Positions 1 to 10,330 of a stretch of 64,000 nucleotides of DNA are shown here, in pieces. Numbering within the stretch: the first letter of the stretch is position 1; every line of letters begins with the position of its first letter. The translations under genes were made by a program, and so were the position numbers. The notes under the pieces are model-generated. The model was not told where the DNA came from and did not search any database. It saw only the letters and a program-made list of their open reading frames with translations. Origin of the DNA: Cannabis sativa (Eukaryota > Streptophyta > Magnoliopsida > Rosales > Cannabaceae); NCBI RefSeq assembly GCF_029168945.1, contig NC_083605.1, positions 36,159,280 through 36,223,279 of the forward strand, written 5' to 3'.

Positions 1-70
1 GGATGAGCATGATGATGAGGATGAGGATTATTTCGATCAAGAATTATCTACGCTATATGTGGTATTATGA
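1..70 (+). pseudogene. 3' end of an upstream copy of the 240-aa gene, stop codon lost
   Basis: The first bases match the last codons of the gene at 22717-23439, an acidic Asp/Glu/His tail, in the same frame. At 29-31 the TAG stop of the other two copies is TAT, so the frame runs 13 codons further to a TGA at 68-70. The rest of the gene lies left of the window, so I cannot tell whether this copy is otherwise intact. The longer tail alone need not destroy function, but stop loss fits the decay seen in the other 240-aa copies. Confidence 0.75.
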
Positions 71-545
71 ATATGTAACCTCGACTATGATTTCTAGTGT
101 AGTACAAATTACTATTGGAACTTATTTTACATTATATTAATTAGAGACTTAAAATATATTTCTAAAATGATTACATAAGTATATAAAAATTTAGAATTTT
201 TCTTACATTGGAAACACAATTATTGGAAAGACAACTGAATAAATGGCTTCAACATTTGAATTTTTTATTTACATATCACTAAGTACTCAACCCGACCCAA
301 ATCTTATTTTCTTTAAATAGACATGTAACTACATTCTATATTTGTTCATTTTTTTTTATATAAGCTCTCAGTTTTAAGTTAATTATTTATTTAATTAAAA
401 TAATAGACTAATTAATTTTGAATATAGCTAAGATTTATCAATCTTACTCAAAATCTAATTTAGGTCAATTTTTAAATTCTTATTATAACCATGTAATTAA
501 ATAAAATATTATTTTTGATTAATAATATAATATAAGTATAATATA
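71..545. other. AT-rich 3' flank of the 240-aa gene, no gene seen
   Basis: No supported reading frame. It is shared nearly base for base with 23480-23947 of unit 2, apart from small indels. In unit 3 a deletion starts about 40 bp into this stretch. Confidence 0.7.
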
Positions 546-920
546 GGGTTAATAGCGGCATAAGTACCCAAAAGTTTAAGTTTGCAAGCAGCATAAACTC
601 AATGTTTATTTTTAGCGACATAGATACCCAATTTTTCTAAAACTGTAATTTTCTTCTAGTTTCGTAAGTACAGATTTCGTTTTGAATTTATTAAAAAAAA
701 TATTTCGAAGTAACTGATACTATATGTTTCTATTTAGACCCAATGATTTCGAATTCGGGTCTTATGTGTGCCCTATTTAAAATAATAACAGAGTCAGTAC
801 TGACAAAATTAGAGAAAAATTATAGTTTTACAAACTTTAGGTACTTATACCGCTAAAAATAAATATTAAGTTTATGCCGCTTACAAACTTAAAACTTTTA
901 GTACTTATGCATATTTACCC
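546..920. mobile_element. MITE-like element with ~90-bp terminal inverted repeats, copy 1
   Basis: The left end reads GGGTTAATAGCGGCATAAGT and the right end is its imperfect inverse (ACTTATGCATATTTACCC). The inverted match continues about 90 bp through segments containing GCGGCATAA and TTTTTAGCG. There is no coding capacity. Flanks are AT-only and no clean target duplication could be assigned. The terminal style (GCGGCATA, then TTTTTGGCGG) resembles the Mutator-like element at 17388-19081, so it may be a short relative. The same insertion is in unit 2 at 23948-24322. Confidence 0.65.
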
Positions 921-1976
921 CATATATTATAAAAATATGTGTGACATAAATATCTTATATTTTCTTATTCATACACTTATATCATACTAGGCGAAAGTTA
1001 CGTGCGCATTGCACGTATTCTTAGTCATATATATTCAATTTTATTTAACAAGTGATAAAATATGCTGATTTGTTCAATTTTTATTTTTACATTCAAATAG
1101 TCGTTCTAACATGCTTAGAAAATGTTTCAGCAGTAAAAAAATTCAATTAATTTAGTATGTCTATTGAGCCTTTCTCTCTGAATATTTTTTGAACTCATGA
1201 ACCATTTCCTGCACCATAATTCTTCAACTGTAATAGAAACATCACACCAAATTGAATAGTCAAAACAAAAATGATCATGATAAAAGTCCCACCAAAACTA
1301 TCATTAAGCATTGAGAAAAAATAAGTACACAAATATTGTATAAATATATGTGACTTTCCTTATCAAGAATGCAAGAAGCTCATCACATAATTTCATATCA
1401 CAATCTGTCATTATTGCACTGCAATTTCCACATGCTTAACCTAGAAGAGTACCATATATAGAGGTCATTGTTAATTTACTCTATATCCAAAGGAAAAAAT
1501 AAAGTAAGTAAATGAAAATCAGGTACTTGTTTTGTTTAGTAGTATCTACATCATTGTCTAAGAATTAAACTGAACAAGACAATAATAAACAAACTTTTGA
1601 CCAATTACATACATCCATTTATCAATAAATCAACATAATATAATTAACCTACAAAAATAAATTAGTTAGACATTTTATCATACAATAAAATACTTTAATT
1701 TGAAATCAAGAGAATCAAGGCAGCAAAATTTTATACAAAATTGACAGCAAAACTCCAAAAAAAAGAAAAAAGAAGATCAAGAGATCAGAAAAATAATAAC
1801 AATAACTTTTGACCCAAACAATCCATAATGAAAAATATAAATGATCTCATAATAATAAAAATTGGAAATATTATTGCTTAACTTCTTGACAACAAAAACT
1901 AGTTTTTTTGAATGTCCACAAATAAAATGTAAAAAAAGTGGCAGTAGTTATTTTTTTTTTTACAAACTTCAAAATT

Positions 1977-2019
<43 letters not shown>

Positions 2020-2586
2020 CTAGTAGAATGCTACGTGCCTTGTATATAAGTTTTATGTTAGGTGTGTCTTGTTTTATTTAAAAATAATACAATAAATAAT
2101 TAAAAAAATATTATTAATTATTGTAATTGAGATCATTAATATGTATATTCAATTAATGTAAATAATGTTGTTAATAATTAAAAGTAAATACTAAATACAA
2201 TATATGAAAGTTTAAGAAATTTTGATAATCTAATTGCAATTTGATCTTAAGTTAATCCAAAACTAAACCAAAAATCAATGTTCAAAAAATAAAGCATACA
2301 GAATTTAAATTTGAGTTGAATAAAAAAAATACTAAAATTTAATTTGTAAATTAAATTGTTGATAGGTGAAGATAACACATGTAAAAGTTGTAAAAAAGAA
2401 AAATAAGGATACTCTTAATAGTTGAGTTTTAATTTTCTTTTGCAAGACCTGAAATAAGAAGCAATTTGCATAATAGAAACCTGAAATAAGATAAAGAAAA
2501 ATAGTTTATTATATGAACAAAACATAGGAACAATAGGATAGTTTTACTTGGTCCTCACTTTGGCTATACAAAAGGTAGAATATAAA
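921..2586. other. AT-rich noncoding flank with (TA)n tract
   Basis: No reading frame worth calling. A (TA)n microsatellite lies at about 1977-2014; it is much shorter at the equivalent site in unit 2 (about 25378-25395) and altered in unit 3. The sequence near 2120 is the empty site of the CACTA element that sits at 42758 in unit 3. Confidence 0.6.
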
Positions 2587-3145
2587 GATAAAATAATTTC
2601 CCTAAATGCAACAAAAAGAAGCATTGATTATCTATGAAGATTTGTTGGTAAATCAAAAGGCAATAAGAGATACAACATGAATTGCACAAAATTGACATAG
2701 TTACCTTGTTGTGTTATTTGCCTTTTACATAATTCGGTTTCCATTCATAATCAATACCAACAACTTTACATCCTTCAATGTGGCTTGTTGCATTGTGTAG
2801 AGCTTCAGCATCATCGACCCAAAGAATATCTTCTACAAAGAACTCATTGAGATTCAAATAGCGACTATAGAGAAGACTTGCCTCGGGTACTAAGAGTTGG
2901 GGGAGAGAAAAACTGAATACAAGTCACAACTTAGCAAAAAAAAAATCAAATAAAAATCTACCCTAATATGAACATGCAAAACAAGTAAACTTCATATCTT
3001 GAGTCTTGTATAAGATAAGGCTAGTAGAAAAACATACAAGCTGCAGAGCAAAAACATTTGGTGCCATGATAAAATGATTACCCTAAATGCAACAAAAAAG
3101 AAGCATTGATTATCTATGAAGATTTGTTGGTAAATCAAAAGGCAA
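2587..3145. repeat. Imperfect ~77-bp direct repeats flanking an exonuclease fragment
   Basis: Segments 2587-2663 and 3068-3145 are nearly the same sequence, both containing GAAGCATTGATTATCTATGA. Between them lies about 400 bp holding a protein-coding fragment on the minus strand. The arrangement looks like an insertion accompanied by local duplication. It is shared with unit 2 (about 25964-26523), so it predates the segmental duplication. Confidence 0.75.
2704..2900 (-). pseudogene. Fragment of a mut-7-like 3'-5' exonuclease, copy 1
   Basis: Read on the minus strand, this gives about 65 codons ending with VVGIDYEWKPNYVKGK, a stop, then HNKV and a GT splice donor. The pattern V-V-G-I-D-x-E-W-K-P fits the Exo I motif of DnaQ-fold 3'-5' exonucleases of the plant mut-7 type, where Asp and Glu bind catalytic metal. 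Only this exon is recognisable; no Exo II or III motifs were found nearby. A stop codon sits where unit 2 has an open codon, so this is a dead fragment. It lies between direct repeats and looks like captured or relocated gene sequence. The family call rests on the motif and remembered family resemblance. Confidence 0.6.
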
Positions 3146-3492
3146 TTTTTTCATGTCATCCTTCTTAATATTGAACATGGGTTGATATTCTGTATCTTCC
3201 TTCTCAGTCTCAAGTCTTGAATCTTGCTCCTGGCTACACTTCAACTCAGCAACACTGATTACAAATTTACATACATTTATTTTTGTAAGGCAAGTATACA
3301 TTAAATCAAGTTGTTTTGATAATTTTAGTATCACAGATCAAGTCATGACAATTGAATCTTAAAAAAATCAAATTCTTATAAGGCATTTTACTACTGTTTA
3401 TAAGAAAAACATCATTATTGTATCAAAAGCAATTAATAGGATAGTATAAATAAAAGTACTTGACACATAATAATCTCAGACTTTATGAATTA
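3146..3492. other. Short spacer with a 74-codon minus-strand frame of unknown meaning
   Basis: A minus-strand frame at 3110-3334 is open and contains SVAELKCSQEQDSRLETEKE, which looks protein-like. In unit 2 the same stretch is changed near the middle and no longer matches as a full frame. It could be another exon remnant of the neighbouring exonuclease gene; I cannot assign it. Confidence 0.3.
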
Positions 3493-3497
3493 GATAA

Positions 3498-4193
3498 TGT
3501 AGAGGGTGAAATCTACAATACGGAATTTGGGCACCAGCAACCTGTCAAGAACAAAGAGAGAGACAAAAGTTCAATTGGGAGCACCGGTGGGGTGTCAGCC
3601 AAAGGGACTCCGACGCTCAAGTCAGTACGATTATAGTAAAAAATTATAATAATGGAAAATAAATGTAATATAAATGGTAGCCGGACGGATGAGTGGACAA
3701 GCGGACAGACGGACTAAAAGAGTAACTCCGATGGTGAGGCTTAAGAGAAAAGCTTAGAAAAAACGACTGTCTGCTTGAGTCAGTGAGTAGTGTGAGTATC
3801 GAATGTGTTCTCTCCAGCGTCTATCGTATGGTTCCTTTTATCGTGTGTTCTCAGTGCTGTTGCCCTCTGTCCACGTCACCCGTTGGACTCGTTCAAATTG
3901 GTTACTTCCCTAATTATTAGGGAGTAGTAACCGTCTTCTTGACTGGTTCCATATTAACTTGATTTCACCCGTTTGGCTGACTGGCCGGGCTCAAACCCGG
4001 TTGCGGGACGATCCGGCTTGTGGCCCATAGGCTCACTCGTTAGTCTATTTCAAGGCCTAGCGAGTCCGTCTGACTGTCTTATTGGGCCCAATATTGTGGG
4101 ATCCATTATTGATGGGCTCGTCTGACTTGCATATTGGACTTCTCAAAAATATCATAAATATTAAGCAAATTTTTACCTCTACAGTTTGTCCCT
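3498..4193 (-). repeat. 3' LTR of retrotransposon copy 1
   Basis: 696 bp, with perfect 8-bp terminal inverted repeats TGTAGAGG and CCTCTACA. It matches the LTRs at 26876-27558, 37840-38524 and the partial one at 12256-12753. The adjacent internal sequence (4194-4214), read on the minus strand, is purine-rich (GAGAGTGAGGGACAAAC) and is the likely polypurine tract. Confidence 0.92.
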
Positions 4194-4569
4194 CACTCTC
4201 TAGCTAGAATTTATTTTAGCTGGAGAGTTATTAATACCGAATTAGGTGTTGGCCAAGAGTTTTGTCTAAGTAAGCGTTGTACGCTTGTCTTGCTGTTTGA
4301 GACAAGAAAATAGTCTGAACGGTTCGAGCATGGTGGTTGGGTAGTCCTTGTCGCATGCGTGTATGTGGCTACCTTGGCCAATAATTTTTGTGTGATCAAT
4401 TAGTTCTTCGAAGAGATTCTTAACTAGACCAAGTCGTCTTGGTTGGTCAAATAAAAAATATTTGGCTGTCTATCTCAAAATATGAGATGAGAGTAGATAG
4501 ACGTACATGTGTATGAGGTGTAAGTAAATAGACATTTATATGCATATATATTGTAGGGAGATGGATATA
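4194..4569. other. Retrotransposon 3' untranslated spacer
   Basis: Contains the presumed polypurine tract at its left edge and no supported coding frame. It is the start of the region between 3' LTR and tandem repeat and is conserved in unit 2. Confidence 0.6.
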
Positions 4570-5060
4570 TATATATGAATGAGAGGAGGTAGACAGACAT
4601 AATATATAGGCATGTATGTAGATAATGGGAGGAGATAGACATATATATAAATTATGGAAGGAGGTAGACAGACATAATACATAGGCATGTATGTAGATAA
4701 TGGGAGGAGAAAGACATGTATATAAATAATGGAAGGAGGTAGACAGACATAATATATAGGCATGTATGTAGATAGTGGGAGGAGAAAGACATGTATATAA
4801 ATAATGGAAGGAGGTAGACAGACATAATATATAGGCATGTATGTAGATAATGGGAGGAGATAGACGTGTATATAAATAATGGAAGGAGGTAGACGGACAT
4901 AATATATAGGCATGTATGTAGATAATGGGAGGAGGTAGACATATATATAAATAATAGAAGGGGGTAGACGGACATAATATATAGGCATGTATGTAGATAA
5001 TGGGAGGAGGTAGACATATATATAAATAATAGAAGGGGGTAGACAGACATACATTAAGTG
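4570..5060. repeat. 75-bp tandem repeat, six copies (retrotransposon copy 1)
   Basis: The motif GGCATGTATGTAGATA recurs with exact 75-bp spacing (the CATG of successive copies is at 4611, 4686, 4761, 4836, 4911 and 4986). Because 75 is a multiple of three and the repeat lacks stops in two minus-strand frames, it yields long hydrophobic periodic frames (188 and 132 codons). These are most simply by-products of the repeat. Tat-lineage elements are known to carry such arrays near the 3' LTR, and they can seed satellites. Confidence 0.9.
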
Positions 5061-6279
5061 TTGTGAGGAGATGGACATTAAGTGAGGATCAGCGGTACCC
5101 ACGAGCTCTTTTGATACACGCCTAACTGGTACTTATTAATACCAATGTGAGATAGCCAATTCATAGCTTTATGAGATAGAAATGTGTTGACATATATTGA
5201 TGGTAATATATATATGTGCTGACATATATTGATAGTAATATACATATATATGTACTGACATATATTGATGGTTATAGCTTTGTGAGATGTCAAGATTGAC
5301 ATGCGGTGACATATATTAATGGTAATATATATATGTGCTAACATATATTGATGGTTCTTGTTTTACGAGATTGATAGATTGACAGCTTTGTGAGATAGGC
5401 ATATGTATATAGTACTCCTTATTGCATACTTGTCCACTGAAAAGTACTAAACCTATATTATCATTGTAGTAGATTATTATCATGTCTATCTCCATGATAT
5501 ATTACTCTTGTGTATCATATGTCTATTTCACAGATGAGTAGACAACTTGTCCGTCTTATTTGATGATACCTCTACAGTTTACAAGGGAGATAGACATATG
5601 CATATATGAGTAATATTTGTGATGTCCGTATATACTCCAATATATATATTTTTTATGTGATGATCAGATGGGATGGGAGACACTTGTCACTCATCCAATG
5701 CTCCTCTTTGGTTATAAATATAGAGAGTTACTTTCACTCTTGCTCACATTTGTTGGAGCTCTTGGTGAAGTGAGACTTGGAGTTTTAGAAGGAGGCTTTC
5801 AAGAGGTAAGTTTTCTAAACCTTCTCCCTTGAATGTTCTTGTTATGTTCTTCATGTTCTTGTACATGTTCATATTTATTTTTGTGATGTAGATGAGTAAA
5901 TATATTTTACTTGTTGTATATTTGTGTTTGTGTTTGATCTTCATGGGTAGTAAAAATCTACATTTTTACTGTTTGTCTTTACATAGTAGTAAGTGTGATT
6001 TGAATAATGACTGTCTGGCTAGCTGGAATATTGTCTTCCTTTAGTTAATTAAATGACCATAACTGGTGGTCTATTTAGAACACGTATGTCCAGTTGGTGA
6101 GCATTATTATGGCGTCCATTTTTATGTCTAGTTATTTTTTTTTTGCCACTTGAGCTTTGATATATGTATATATACAGATCTTTTTATTCTGTCTAGCCGG
6201 TGTTTTGCTTTGTATATGATTATATTTTTGGTGAACTCGCTCTTAGTCCAGTATCTTTGTTCTAGGTGGGTTTTTTGCT
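5061..6279. other. Noncoding segment between tandem repeat and antisense gene
   Basis: Includes short repeated blocks built on GACATATATTGATGG (about 5188-5360). Near 5690-5760 comes a TATAAATA-type box in the sequence GGTTATAAATATAGAGAG, about 570 bp before the antisense ATG at 6280, and GAGGTAAG at 5803-5810 could be a splice donor. This may be the promoter and untranslated leader of the antisense gene; that is inferred from motifs only. Confidence 0.5.
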
Positions 6280-7604
6280 ATGTCTATGAGCAACCATGGT
6301 AGTTGTGCCACTTCGTCTAATAAGACGACCAGTTCGTCTGATGATCCTTCGAATATTCCTACTGGGGTGGTAGGTTATGTGTTGGATGACGGGTGTGAGG
6401 ATACAGATGTCTATTGCTATGCGTCTGGGGTTGGAGTAGATACTGATCGCCCTAGGAGTGATACTGAGTCGGGCGATATACTTTCGGGTGTTAATCCTAG
6501 GTCAGTAATAACCTTGAATGACTTGCCGAAAATTCGTCGTCGTTATAATATTCCCATACACATTAGTTTGTATGCTCCGGCTAGCGGGGAACGGGCTGAC
6601 TGGAAGATACCGGGTTGGACATGTTTGTACAAGCTTCCATTTAAGTATGGTTTCAGATTTCCTCTCCCTAGATTGATGTCTGAACTATGCTCCTATCATG
6701 GTATCTCTCCCAGTCAGCTAATGCCAAATGCTTGGCGTGTTCTTATGGCCATAGAAGTGTTGACCGAAAGGCATAACATTACATTTACGGTTGCTGAAGT
6801 CTTGTACGTCTACTACTTGAAAGAGCATCCACATGATAAAGGTAGGTACCAACTTACCGTTAGAAACGGTAGTGACCATTTGATTCTTGGCATTAAAGAA
6901 GCTAAGCGATGGAAGGAGGATTTTTTCTTTGTTCCTTTTGATGCTCTAGGATTATCGGTTGACCGTGGGATTCCCCATTCGTGGTCTCCTGCTAGTGAGT
7001 GTCATAGTTTTGGTGTTGAATTACGCCCTTATTTGTTATGGTTTATTGATGCATGCCTAACTGGTTGATTTGTCTTCTTTGTAGGTAGGATTGGCCTTCC
7101 ATTTAGTTGGGTGTGTGGGCAGGCGCCAGGGAGAGTTGATCAAGTTCTTCGAATTGCGGAGGAGGAGCGCTATTGGAACGTTCTATTGTCTGATTCTTCT
7201 CTTCGAGACAGCACTTTGTGGGATCACGTTCCCCGTCAACCCGAAGGTATATCTCATCCTAAGAATCGTGCTAAGTCTCAAGTTACTATACTCCAAAGAA
7301 GTTTGGAGATTTTGGGATGCGAACCTTTATTTCTACCTGAATTGACATCAGACGGACGAGATTTTGCAGATCGATTCATGGCCCAATCTTCTTTCACTCT
7401 TCCTCTGGCTGGTGACGGTGCTATGGAACGTTTACGCTCACGCAAACAGAAGACGAGTCTTGGGACATACCCCAGTACATTGCTGACTATGAAGAATTGC
7501 TGCGGATGAGGGCCGAGGAAGACGCTCGAACTAGCCAACTGGCTAACTCGTTTGAAGAGATGACTACGAACGATCTCCCGGTGGATGACTCACATCTTTC
7601 TTGA
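6280..7604 (+). pseudogene. Antisense ORF of Tat element (Transposase_28-like domain), copy 1
   Basis: It runs opposite to gag-pol, between integrase and 3' LTR, the place of the 'aORF' known in Tat-lineage elements. The first 262 codons are open from ATG 6280 and resemble the plant 'putative gypsy type transposon' domain (PF04195), with motifs such as LPKIRRRYNIP, GISPSQLMPNAWRVL and FGVELRPYLLWFIDA. A stop at 7066-7068 is shared with unit 2, just before a sequence resembling a splice acceptor (CTTCTTTGTAG). The frame then resumes with VCGQAPGRVDQVLRIAEEE. About 705 bp is deleted at 7454, removing the downstream intron and coiled-coil exon seen in unit 2, and the join shifts frame. Its protein function is unknown. 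Confidence 0.8.
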
Positions 7605-8083
7605 GTTAACTATATGTCAAGTGTTTTATGTTTTTAATGTTGTAATATGAACTTTTGTCTAGTTGGCTTACTTGCATGGGTCTGGTACCCTATTTTCCCC
7701 TTAGTTTAAATGTAGGTCAGCCAAATTGGACTTAGACTTAATATTTTGGAATGATGTTTGTTGTATGCATTATGTATTTGTTGTAGTAACTGGTTTGGCT
7801 GACTTGTATGGGTCTGGTACCCTATTTTCCCCTTAGTCTAAATGTAGGTCAGCTGAGTTAGATTTAGACTTAGTAGTTCAGAATGATGTTTGGACTATGT
7901 GGTTCGTTGTATGCGTTGTGCTTCTACTTCAGTAGAATATTGTTTTGAATTTATTTTCGTTCGGTGGGTTGTCAAATGAAACTATCAAATGGATGTTGTA
8001 TGTCAAATAGCTTGAATGACGCATTATCCTAAAATGGAAAAAAAAAAATGGTTATGATAGGGGGCTGCACTCCGTAGAGCTGC
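7605..8083. repeat. Convergent 3' region with ~133-bp imperfect duplication
   Basis: Between the ends of the antisense gene and integrase. The block GTCTGGTACCCTATTTTCCC plus its surroundings occurs twice (about 7664-7760 and 7797-7890). It probably contains the 3' untranslated ends of both convergent transcripts. The same duplication is present in unit 2 at about 31735-31960. Confidence 0.65.
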
Positions 8084-8229
8084 CTACATACCCTTTCCAG
8101 GGATCAAGCCCAAATGTAGTTCTGTCTCCCTGCATGAATATTTGTTAGCAATAGTGCGTTGAGAAGAGTGGGTCTCGTAAGACCGATAAAGAAAACAAAT
8201 GCAAAGAGAACAGAACAATAGTTTGGGGT

Positions 8230-9090
8230 TTAAGTGTGATACTGCTTTAGGTGAATAGCATTCCAACTGTTGTTGATGTCTCGTCCTTTGTCCGTTTGGA
8301 TTTTGTAAGCTCCATTGCCGACTACCTTAGTGATCAGGTAGGGCCCTTCCCATGTTGGGGCTAGCTTACCTGCTCCCGCTTCCTTGGTGTTTTGAAAAAC
8401 TCGACGAAGCACCCAGTCTCCCACCTTGAATGACCGAGTACGGGCATTCTTGTTGTAATGCTTTGCTAGACACTGTTGGTAGGCTGCCATTCTTATAGAT
8501 GCCCTTTCTCTTCTCTCGTCGACTGTGTCTAGTTCGTGGCACATGTCTTCCCAATTTTGCATTTCTGTAGTCAGTTCATGTCTAGCTGTTGGGACTTCAC
8601 TTTCTGTTGGTATGACCGCTTCCATTCCATAGGCTAGAGAGAAAGGTGTTTCTCCTGTGGATGTTCTGGCTGTTGTGCGGTAGGACCATAGTACTCCTGG
8701 CAATTCATCGGCCCATCTACCCTTTGCATTCTCTAGCCGTTTTTTGATTGTGTTCATGATGGTCTTATTAGACGATTCTCCTTGTCCATTGGCTTGAGGG
8801 TATCTAGGTGCTGAGAAGCTTAACTTAATGTTCCAGAATTCGCAAAAGTTTTGAAAGTCGAGGCTGATGAACTGTGAGCCCTTGTCTGTCACAATTTCTT
8901 TCGGAATTCCATATCTACAGATAACATTTCTCCAAATAAACCCCTTAACTTCTTTGTCTCGAACTTGGTGGAACGATTCCGCTTCTATCCACTTGCTGAA
9001 GTAGTCGGTCACTGCAAGCATATATACCTTCGTCTGTGTGCAGTTGGCAATTTGCCAACTATGTCCATTCCCCACTTCATAAAGGGCCAT
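8230..9090 (-). pseudogene. Integrase core and C-terminus, retrotransposon copy 1
   Basis: DDE integrase of the Ty3/Gypsy polyprotein, which would insert the cDNA. Visible motifs are the second Asp in IVTDKGSQFISLDF (unit 2 has Asn at the Lys position) and the third acidic residue in YPQANGQGESSNKT, followed by ELPGVLWSYRTTART. The C-terminus ends SWNAIHLKQYHT, a usual ending for this family, and unit 2 has lost it by a one-base insertion. The first Asp (WGMDIVGKL) lies in the adjoining frame at 9009-10235, because a small sequence change near 9030-9040 breaks the frame. The copy is therefore not translatable as one protein. Confidence 0.9.
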
Positions 9091-10330
9091 GGGGATGTGA
9101 TCGATGTGAGACGTTCAGGAGGCTGATGGGATACTTGTGCAAAACGTTGGCATTTGTCACACCGTCTTGTATATTCAGATGAGTCGGCTCTCATAGTAGG
9201 CCAATAGTAGCCTTGTGTGAGGGCCCGGTGTGCTAAGCTTCTGCCTCCCGAATGGTTGCCACATTCGCCCTCGTGAAGCTCAGCTAGTATATATTTTGCT
9301 TCTGCAGGGTTAACGCATCTCAAATATGGACCAGAATAGGATCGTTTATAGAGCTTACCTCGTATTATTGAGAATCTGGCTGCCTGAGCCTTGACTCTTC
9401 GGGCTTCATTCTTATCTTCTGGTAGCACATCTTTTTCTAAGTACTCGATGATGGGCGTCATCCATGTCTTTTCGTTGGCGACGTCATTTACTTCTTCTTC
9501 TTCTTCTTTCTTCCAGACAGCAGGCCATTGGAGGTACACCATTGGGATTGTTTTGGGGCTGGTTGTCTGGATAAAAGACCCAAGGTTGGCTAAGGCGTCT
9601 GCGTGACTATTATTTTCCCTAGGCACCTGACTGACTGTGAACTCGTCGATGGTCGATTGCAACTCTTTTGTTTTCTCAAGATAAGCTGTCATTTTGCTAT
9701 CTCGGGCCTGATAGCTACCTTGCATTTGGTTGACTACAAGTTGTGAATCGCTAAAGACGTTGATTCTTTTGGCTCCCATTTCTTTGGCCAGTCCGAGTCC
9801 AGCAATCATAGCCTCATACTCTGCCTCATTGTTTGTAGCTTTAAACCCACATCTGATTGCTTGCTCGATCTTCTCGCCTTGGGGTGAGGTTAGAACAAGT
9901 CCTAATCCGCTTCCTCTTACATTGCTTGAACCGTCTACATGTAATTCCCATGTGCCATTTGCCTGTCCCTCTGTAAGGTGGCAAAGTTCTTTTTCCGCCT
10001 GCACTTGAGAGTTAGGTGTAAAGTCTGCAATGAAATCAGCTAATACCTGAGATTTTAATGCGGTTCGTGGCTTGTAGGAGATGTCATATTCGCTGAGCTC
10101 CACTGCCCACTTGGTCAATCTTCCAGACAACTCTGGTTTATGTAGTATGGTCTTGAGGGGAAAGGTGGTGAGTACTGTGATTGGGTGGCATTGGAAGTAT
10201 GGACGCAACTTTCTGGCTGCGTGAATGAGTGCCAATGCTAACTTCTCCAGCTGACTGTACCTAGTTTCTGCATCAAGTAAGGATTTAGAGACATAATAAA
10301 TTGGAAGTTGTTTACCTTTATCCTCTCTTA
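9009..10330 (-). pseudogene. RNase H and integrase zinc-binding domain, retrotransposon copy 1
   Basis: The frame gives the RNase H acidic residues in ELHVDGSSNVRG, NNEAEYEAMIAGL, VFSDSQLVVNQ and NSHADALANLGS. Next comes the integrase HHCC finger (HEGECGNHSGG, then RRCDKCQRF) and the first DDE aspartate in WGMDIVGKL. The stretch before 10235 encodes the RT-RNase H connection. It is separated from the RT frame by a frameshift near 10335, where unit 2 has a slightly different sequence (CGCTGACTGCC against CGCCATCGCC). RNase H here looks undamaged, unlike the unit 2 copy. Confidence 0.9.

Noticed and set aside
2025..2070. A terminal end of a further transposon (GCTACGTGC...GCACGTA-type motif, also near 1000, 14190 and 42650)
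   Set aside because: A short palindromic motif recurs, but no partner end or target duplication could be paired with it.
4211..4399. 62-codon minus-strand frame just inside the 3' LTR, also at 27586-27774
   Set aside because: Identical in both copies only because of the duplication; it lies in the retrotransposon untranslated region and shows no domain.
4536..5102. 188- and 219-codon minus-strand frames of hydrophobic repeats (also at 27822-28481)
   Set aside because: They follow exactly the 75-bp tandem repeat, occur in two frames at once and have no domain. They are by-products of repeat length being divisible by three.
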